NCBI RefSeq assembly: GCF_039535235.1
Contig: NZ_BAAAWU010000001.1
Location: 7,071,001 to 7,135,000 of the forward strand
Length of the DNA stretch: 64,000 nt
Direction of reading: 5' to 3'
DNA from: Streptomyces roseoviridis
Lineage (GTDB): Bacteria; Actinomycetota; Actinomycetes; Streptomycetales; Streptomycetaceae
This document shows, piece after piece, positions 59,137 to 64,000 of the stretch. The notes beneath the pieces were generated by a model that saw nothing but the letters and a program-made list of their open reading frames with translations, was not told the origin of the DNA and made no database searches. The position numbers and the translations under genes were made by a program. The first letter of the stretch is position 1; every line of letters begins with the position of its first letter.

Positions 59137-60246
59137 ATGAAGACGGAGCTGAGTCGCACCCTGGGGATCGAACACGCCATCTTCGGCTTCACGCCCTTCC
59201 CCGCGGTGGCCGCCGCCATCACCAGGGCCGGCGGGTTCGGCGTGCTCGGCGCGGTGCGCTACACCGCCCCCGACGACCTCGCCCGCGACCTCGACTGGAT
59301 GCAGGACCACACCGACGGGCTGCCCTACGGCCTCGACGTCGTCATGCCGGCCAGGAAGGTCGAAGGGGTGACCGAGGCCGACGTCGAGGCCATGATCCCC
59401 GAGGAACACCGCGAGTTCGTCCGGGCCACCCTCGCCAAGCACCACGTCCCCGCACTCGCCGACGGCGAGGCCTCCGGCTGGCGCATCACCGGCTGGATGG
59501 AACAGGTCGCCCGCGGCCAGCTCGACGTCGCCTTCGACTACCCCGTCAAGCTGCTCGCCAACGCACTCGGCTCCCCGCCCGCCGACGTCGTCGCCCGCGC
59601 CCACGACCACGGCGTCCTCGTCGCCGCCCTCGCCGGAAGCGCCCGGCACGCCCGCCACCACGCCGACGCCGGAATCGACGTCGTCGTCGCCCAGGGCTAC
59701 GAGGCCGGCGGCCACACCGGCGAGATCGCCTCCATGGTCCTCACGCCCGAGGTCGTCGAGGCCGTCTCCCCGCTGCCCGTCCTCGCCGCCGGCGGCATCG
59801 GCAGCGGCGAGCAGATCGCCGCCGGACTCGCCCTCGGCGCCCAGGGCGTCTGGCTCGGCTCCCTCTGGCTCACCACCACGGAGGCCGAACTCCACTCCCG
59901 CGCGCTCACCGAGAAGCTGCTCGCCGCCGGCTCGGGCGACACCGTCCGCTCCCGCGCCCTGACCGGCAAACCCGCCCGCCAACTGCGCACCGAGTGGACC
60001 GACGCCTGGGACGACCCGGCCGGACCCGGACCCCTGCCCATGCCGCTCCAGGGCCTGCTCGTCGCCGAGGCCGTCTCCCGGATCCAGAAGTACGAGGTGG
60101 CGCCCCTGCTCGGCACCCCCGTCGGCCAGATCGTCGGCCGGATGAACTCCGAACGCAGCGTCCAGCAGGTCTTCGACGAGCTCACGCGCGGTTTCGAGAG
60201 GGCGGTCACCCGGATCAACCGCATCGCCGGAAGGAGCGCGCGGTGA
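59137..60246 (+). CDS. NAD(P)H-dependent flavin oxidoreductase / nitronate-monooxygenase family
   Basis: FMN TIM-barrel enzyme of 369 residues. Landmarks are IEHAIFGFTPFPAVAAAITRAGGFGVLGAVRY, DVVVAQGYEAGGHTGEIASMVLTPEVVEA (a central FMN/catalytic segment with His) and PVLAAGGIGSGEQIAAGLALGAQGVWLGSLWLTTTE. The group includes nitronate monooxygenases and steroid-ring reductases such as IpdC. Its stop overlaps the GTG of the acyl-CoA ligase (GTGA), so the two are coupled, favouring a role in acyl-CoA or steroid-acid metabolism over nitronate detoxification. ATG 59137 has no obvious Shine-Dalgarno. Confidence 0.9.
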   Translation: MKTELSRTLGIEHAIFGFTPFPAVAAAITRAGGFGVLGAVRYTAPDDLARDLDWMQDHTDGLPYGLDVVMPARKVEGVTEADVEAMIPEEHREFVRATLAKHHVPALADGEASGWRITGWMEQVARGQLDVAFDYPVKLLANALGSPPADVVARAHDHGVLVAALAGSARHARHHADAGIDVVVAQGYEAGGHTGEIASMVLTPEVVEAVSPLPVLAAGGIGSGEQIAAGLALGAQGVWLGSLWLTTTEAELHSRALTEKLLAAGSGDTVRSRALTGKPARQLRTEWTDAWDDPAGPGPLPMPLQGLLVAEAVSRIQKYEVAPLLGTPVGQIVGRMNSERSVQQVFDELTRGFERAVTRINRIAGRSAR

Positions 60247-61808
60247 CCGGGGCGCTCACGGGCTTCTGGGCCCAGGCCGCCGCCGACCCGAACCGCACCG
60301 TCCTGATCGCACCCGACGGCGAGGAGTGGACCGCCGGACGCCTGCTCGCCGACGCCAACCGCCTCGTCCACGGCCTGCGCGCCGCCGGCCTGGAGCGCGG
60401 CGACGCCTTCGCCGTCGTCCTGCCGAACGGCACCGCCTTCCTCACCGCCTATCTCGCCGCCGTCCAGGCCGGCTTCTACCTCGTCCCCGTCAACCACCAC
60501 CTCGTGGGCCCCGAGATCGCCTGGATCGTGACCGACTCCGGCGCCAAGGTCCTCCTCGCCCACGAGCGCTTCGCGGCGGCCGCGACGGCCGCCGCCGACG
60601 AGGCGGGCCTCGCCCCCAGCCGGCGCTACGCCGTCGGCGAGCTCCCCGGCTCCCGGGTCCCCGGCTTCCGCCCGTACGACGAACTCCTCGACGGCCGCCC
60701 CGACTCGGCCCCCGACGGCCGCACCCTCGGCTGGGTCATGAACTACACCTCCGGCACCACCGGCCGGCCCCGCGGCATCCGCCGCCCCCTGCCCGGCAGG
60801 CTCCCCGAGGAGACCCCCCTCGGCGGTTTCCTCGGCATCTTCGGCATCCGCCCCTTCGACGGCAACGTCCACCTGGTCTGCTCGCCGCTCTACCACACGG
60901 CCGTCCTCCAGTTCGCCGCCGCCGCCCTGCACATCGGGCATCCGCTCGTCGTCATGGACAGGTGGACGCCCGAGGAGATGCTGCGGCTCATCGACACCCA
61001 CCGCTGCACCCACACGCACATGGTGCCCACCCAGTTCCACCGGCTGCTCGCCCTGCCCGAGGAGACCAGGAACCGCTACGACGTCTCCTCCCTGCGCCAC
61101 GCCATCCACGGCGCCGCGCCCTGCCCCGAGCACGTCAAGCGGGCCATGATCGAGTGGTGGGGCCACTGTGTGGAGGAGTACTACGCGGCCAGCGAGGGCG
61201 GCGGCGCGTTCGCCACCGCCGAGGACTGGCTGAAGAAGCCCGGCACCGTCGGCCGCGCCTGGCCCATCAGCGAGCTCGCCGTCTTCGACGACGACGGCAA
61301 CCGGCTGCCGCCCGGCCGCCTCGGCACCGTCTACATGAAGATGAGCACCGGAGGGTTCCGCTACCACAAGGACGAGGCCAAGACCGCCTCGAACCGCATC
61401 GGCGACTTCTTCACCGTCGGCGACCTCGGCCTCCTCGACGAGGACGGCTACCTCTTCCTCCGCGACCGCAAGATCGACATGATCATCTCCGGCGGGGTCA
61501 ACATCTACCCCGCCGAGATCGAGGCCGCCCTGCTCGCCCACCCCGCCGTCGCCGACGCCGCCGCCTTCGGCATCCCGCACCCCGACCGGGGCGAGGAGGT
61601 CAAGGCCGTCGTCGAACCGGCCGAGGGCCACGAGCCCGGCCCCGAGCTCGCCGCCGCCGTCCTGGCCCACTGCGCCGGCCGGCTGGCCTCGTACAAGCGC
61701 CCCAGATCCGTCGACTTCGTCCCCCACATGCCCCGCGACCCCAACGGCAAGCTCTACAAGCGCCGCCTGCGCGACCCGTACTGGGAGGGCCGCGAACGGC
61801 CGCTGTGA
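60243..61808 (+). CDS. Acyl-CoA synthetase (FadD-type AMP-dependent ligase)
   Basis: AMP-forming ligase of 521 residues that activates a fatty or steroid-derived acid. The P-loop is NYTSGTTGRPRGIRR (motif I). HGAAPCPEHVKRAMIEWWGHCVEEYYAASEGGG and FFTVGDLGLLDEDGYLFLRDRKIDMIISGGVNIYPAEIE follow (motifs II and III, including the hinge RDRK), and the catalytic lysine is in RDPNGKLYKRRLRDPYW. It overlaps the preceding flavin oxidoreductase gene by four bases. A small stem-loop follows it. Confidence 0.93.
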   Translation: MTGALTGFWAQAAADPNRTVLIAPDGEEWTAGRLLADANRLVHGLRAAGLERGDAFAVVLPNGTAFLTAYLAAVQAGFYLVPVNHHLVGPEIAWIVTDSGAKVLLAHERFAAAATAAADEAGLAPSRRYAVGELPGSRVPGFRPYDELLDGRPDSAPDGRTLGWVMNYTSGTTGRPRGIRRPLPGRLPEETPLGGFLGIFGIRPFDGNVHLVCSPLYHTAVLQFAAAALHIGHPLVVMDRWTPEEMLRLIDTHRCTHTHMVPTQFHRLLALPEETRNRYDVSSLRHAIHGAAPCPEHVKRAMIEWWGHCVEEYYAASEGGGAFATAEDWLKKPGTVGRAWPISELAVFDDDGNRLPPGRLGTVYMKMSTGGFRYHKDEAKTASNRIGDFFTVGDLGLLDEDGYLFLRDRKIDMIISGGVNIYPAEIEAALLAHPAVADAAAFGIPHPDRGEEVKAVVEPAEGHEPGPELAAAVLAHCAGRLASYKRPRSVDFVPHMPRDPNGKLYKRRLRDPYWEGRERPL

Positions 61809-61818
61809 CGCACCGTCA

Positions 61819-61839
61819 CCCGCGCTCCGACGGCGCGGG
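61819..61839 (+). terminator. Stem-loop after the acyl-CoA synthetase
   Basis: CCCGCGC (61819-61825) pairs with GCGCGGG (61833-61839) around a 7-base loop, 10 bases after the stop codon. Confidence 0.55.
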
Positions 61840-61900
61840 CGCGCACACGCGGTGCCCGGCACACCAAGGGTGTTGCTCCCGATATGGCAGGATTCAGGGC

Positions 61901-63016
61901 ATGAGTTCGAGTGCGGCAGGACTGACACGACAGTGGACCACCTGGGGACCGGTCGTCGCGGCCGTCGGCCTCGCGTTCGGCTGGGGCCGCGATCTGCCGG
62001 GCTTCGCCGTCGGCCTCATCGCGGTCTGCCTCTTCGCCGCCGTGCTGGCCGCCGTCCACCACGCCGAGGTCGTCGCCCACCGCGTCGGCGAACCCTACGG
62101 ATCCCTCGTGCTCGCCGTGGCCGTCACCGTCATCGAGGTCGGACTCATCGTCACCCTGATGGCCGGCGGCGGCGACAAGGTCGCCACCTACGCCCGGGAC
62201 ACCGTCTTCGCCGCCGTCATGATCACCTGCAACGGCATCGTCGGCCTCTCCCTCCTCGTCGCCGCGCTGCGCAACCGCGTCGCCGTCTTCAACGCCGAAG
62301 GCTCCGGCGGCGCGCTCGCCACGGTCTGCACCCTCGCGACCATGACCCTGGTCCTGCCGACGTTCACCACCAGCCACTCCGGCCCCGAGTTCTCCCCGGC
62401 CCAGCTGGCCTTCGCCGCCGTCGCCTCGCTCTGCCTCTACGGGGTCTTCGTCGCCGTCCAGACGGTCCGCCACCGCGACTACTTCCTGCCGGTGCCCCGG
62501 CCTGCCGCGGCGGACGGCAACCTGGCGGAGTCCGAGGACGAGCACGCCGAGCCGCCGACCGCCCGCGAGACCTGGATCAGCCTCGGCCTGCTCGTGCTCG
62601 CCCTCGTCGCCGTCGTCGGCAACGCCAAGCTGGTCTCGCCCACCATCGAGAACGGCGTCGAGTCCGCCGGACTGCCCAACGCCGTCGTCGGCGTCGTCAT
62701 CGCCCTCATGGTGCTGCTGCCCGAGACCCTCGCCGCCGTCCGCGCGGCCCGCAGGGACCGGATGCAGACCAGCATGAACCTGGCCTACGGTTCCGCCATC
62801 GCCAGCATCGGCCTCACGATCCCCTCGATCGCCCTCGCCTCTATCTGGCTCTCCGGCCCCCTGGTCCTCGGTCTGGGCGCCCTCCACATGGTGCTGCTCG
62901 TGCTCACCGCCGCGGTGAGCGCCCTGACCGTGGTGCCCGGGCGGGCCACGCTCCTCCAGGGCGGCGTCCACCTCTCGATCTTCGCCGCCTTCGTGTTCCT
63001 GTCGTTCAGTCCCTGA
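61901..63016 (+). CDS. chaA: Calcium/proton antiporter, ChaA type
   Basis: Inner-membrane cation exchanger of 371 residues with about ten to eleven spans in two inverted halves, the usual size of ChaA (366 in E. coli). The alpha-repeat motifs are VGEPYGSLVLAVAVTVIEVGLIVTLM and LPNAVVGVVIALMVLLPETLAAVRAARRDRMQTSMNLAYGSAIASIGLTIPSIA, both with the acidic residue of the exchange site. An acidic cytoplasmic loop (ESEDEHAEPPTA) lies between them. ATG 61901 is chosen. It is convergent with the penicillin-acylase-like gene. Confidence 0.9.
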   Translation: MSSSAAGLTRQWTTWGPVVAAVGLAFGWGRDLPGFAVGLIAVCLFAAVLAAVHHAEVVAHRVGEPYGSLVLAVAVTVIEVGLIVTLMAGGGDKVATYARDTVFAAVMITCNGIVGLSLLVAALRNRVAVFNAEGSGGALATVCTLATMTLVLPTFTTSHSGPEFSPAQLAFAAVASLCLYGVFVAVQTVRHRDYFLPVPRPAAADGNLAESEDEHAEPPTARETWISLGLLVLALVAVVGNAKLVSPTIENGVESAGLPNAVVGVVIALMVLLPETLAAVRAARRDRMQTSMNLAYGSAIASIGLTIPSIALASIWLSGPLVLGLGALHMVLLVLTAAVSALTVVPGRATLLQGGVHLSIFAAFVFLSFSP

Positions 63017-63036
63017 CGGACCGGTCCCGTACGCGG

Positions 63037-64000
63037 TCAGTTCCCGTCGCGGACCACCACGACCCGCAGCTCCGGCGAGCGCAGGATGTCCTTCTCGCAG
63101 AACCGGGAGGTCACCCAGCGCTCGCCCGCGTACAGACGCGTCTGGTCGGCGTGGTGCGGCGAGTTCGGGTTCGAGGACTGGGAGTACGTCAGCAGGGTGC
63201 GGGCCACCGGGCAGCGGCCGCCGTCCCAGCCCACCGCCTGCACATGGCTGGTGCCGTGCGCCACCTCCGTGTAGCCGCCGCCCGCCGGGTTCCACACGGG
63301 CTCGGTCTTGTTCCAGACGCCCAGCGCCTCGGTGCCGCCGCCCACCGGGATCCGCTCCCCGTTCCGCACCACGAACTGGTGCTCCCCGAGCGGGGCGTCC
63401 AGGGCGATCCCGGCCGCCCGGAGCTCCGCCACCGCGGCCCTCAGGGCCGTGGCGAAGGCGGGCGAGCCCGTGTCCAGGGTGCGCGGGGTGCGCACCGGGT
63501 CGGCCGCGGAGAACGGCACCTTCCACTGGTCGGCCGGCTTCACGGACGCCGTGAACTTCCGCCAGAACCGGTCGAAGAGCAGCGCGCCCCGGCTGCCGGT
63601 GTCCATCGTGCGGTCCCAGGCCCCGATGGCCCGGCACGCCTCCGGGTCGTCGGCGAGCACGGCCGCGCAGGCGCGGGCCGTGTCGGCGGCCGCCATGTCA
63701 CCGGCCGGCGCGCGGTTCGCGAACTGCTGGCGCTGCAGGTCGGCCACCGTCAGCCCGCCCCGCCCGGCCAGGGCCGCCACGTCCTCGATGCCGCCGCGGG
63801 TGCGCAGCGACCGCGGGGTGCCGATGGTGCCGAAGATCCGCTCGTAGCCGGTGACCGGCCGGTCCGCGTGGGTGAGCCAGGCGCTGTCGTTGGAGTTCGC
63901 CACGTACGGGGCGTCCCGCAGCACCGGCATCCGCGCGGGCCCGAACACCCCCGGCTGCACGGCGTCCGGGTCGGAGCCGAGCGCGCAGTCGCCGCGCGAG
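63037..64000 (-). CDS. Penicillin-acylase-family amidase, C-terminal part (gene runs off the right edge)
   Basis: About 321 residues of the beta-chain end of an N-terminal nucleophile hydrolase (penicillin acylase/AHL acylase/PvdQ group), normally exported and self-processed. Visible landmarks are the in-window start DCALGSDPDAVQPGVFGPARMPVLRDAPYVANSNDSAWL, then GYERIFGT, TVADLQRQQFANRAPAGDM, WKVPFSAADP, GGGYTEVAHGTSHVQAVGWD and TYSQSSNPNSPHHADQTRLYAGERWVTSRF. The nucleophile serine and the signal peptide lie outside the window. Substrate not assignable. Confidence 0.88.
   Translation of the reverse strand, partial: SRGDCALGSDPDAVQPGVFGPARMPVLRDAPYVANSNDSAWLTHADRPVTGYERIFGTIGTPRSLRTRGGIEDVAALAGRGGLTVADLQRQQFANRAPAGDMAAADTARACAAVLADDPEACRAIGAWDRTMDTGSRGALLFDRFWRKFTASVKPADQWKVPFSAADPVRTPRTLDTGSPAFATALRAAVAELRAAGIALDAPLGEHQFVVRNGERIPVGGGTEALGVWNKTEPVWNPAGGGYTEVAHGTSHVQAVGWDGGRCPVARTLLTYSQSSNPNSPHHADQTRLYAGERWVTSRFCEKDILRSPELRVVVVRDGN

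Noticed and set aside
1..64000. tRNA, rRNA, riboswitch or transposon genes
   Set aside because: Reading both strands I found no cloverleaf with conserved T-loop, no rRNA segment, no known riboswitch core and no transposase-like protein; weak ones could escape reading by eye.

Overview
The window is chromosomal DNA from a high-GC actinomycete, almost certainly a Streptomyces. The coding strands favour C or G at third codon positions. GTG and TTG starts are common. The gene families are typical of the genus: a SARP/AfsR-type regulator, a SpoIIE-type phosphatase, several Ser/Thr kinases, DUF2252, DUF1876, DUF6777 and a streptophobe-like membrane protein. I see no rRNA, tRNA, CRISPR array, insertion sequence or complete prophage. 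The genes look like ordinary chromosomal metabolism, transport and signalling, with many short regulators beside their probable targets.

Layout, 1-23 kb. The left edge cuts an FGGY sugar kinase. It is followed by an unknown 331-residue protein, an APC-type permease, a HutC-type GntR regulator with a DasR-like operator, a DUF2252 protein, an FAD oxidoreductase, and a metal-efflux pair (ArsR sensor and P1B-4 ATPase sharing a perfect palindrome). Next come a PadR regulator with FadH (2,4-dienoyl-CoA reductase) and the dhaKLM dihydroxyacetone kinase operon with a strong terminator. A CBS-BON protein follows, then a glutarate-type locus (FCD GntR regulator, class III CoA-transferase and divergent glutaryl-CoA dehydrogenase) with an inverted-repeat operator. 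An FBP zinc-finger protein and a MocR regulator end this part.

Layout, 23-45 kb. A DUF6777 membrane protein is divergent from a streptophobe-like protein. An apparent operon (FHA-ABC exporter, SH3-like protein, Ser/Thr kinase) is divergent from a TetR gene. Then come DUF3626, ThuA, succinate-semialdehyde dehydrogenase, a PHP phosphoesterase with a PAS-GAF-SpoIIE-HATPase phosphatase, and a divergent 1088-residue SARP-ATPase regulator containing a sharply different codon-use tract. A siderophore-interacting flavoprotein and a 66-residue protein follow.

Layout, 45-64 kb. An acyl-CoA dehydrogenase sits behind a KstR-type operator. Next are a truncated DUF2278 gene, two adjacent proteins sharing one C-terminal module, a kinase-TPR fusion, a phytoene-desaturase-like oxidoreductase and a tdh-kbl-LysR threonine catabolic unit. 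A Tat-exported serine hydrolase, a flavin oxidoreductase/acyl-CoA ligase pair, a ChaA-type antiporter and the C-terminal part of a penicillin-acylase-family enzyme close the window.

Two themes recur. First, several degradative genes (FadH, glutarate genes, acyl-CoA dehydrogenase, acyl-CoA ligase) carry clear palindromic operators. Second, most convergent intergenic gaps are filled with degenerate tandem repeats, the largest at 6.2-6.5 kb and 42.6-43.0 kb.
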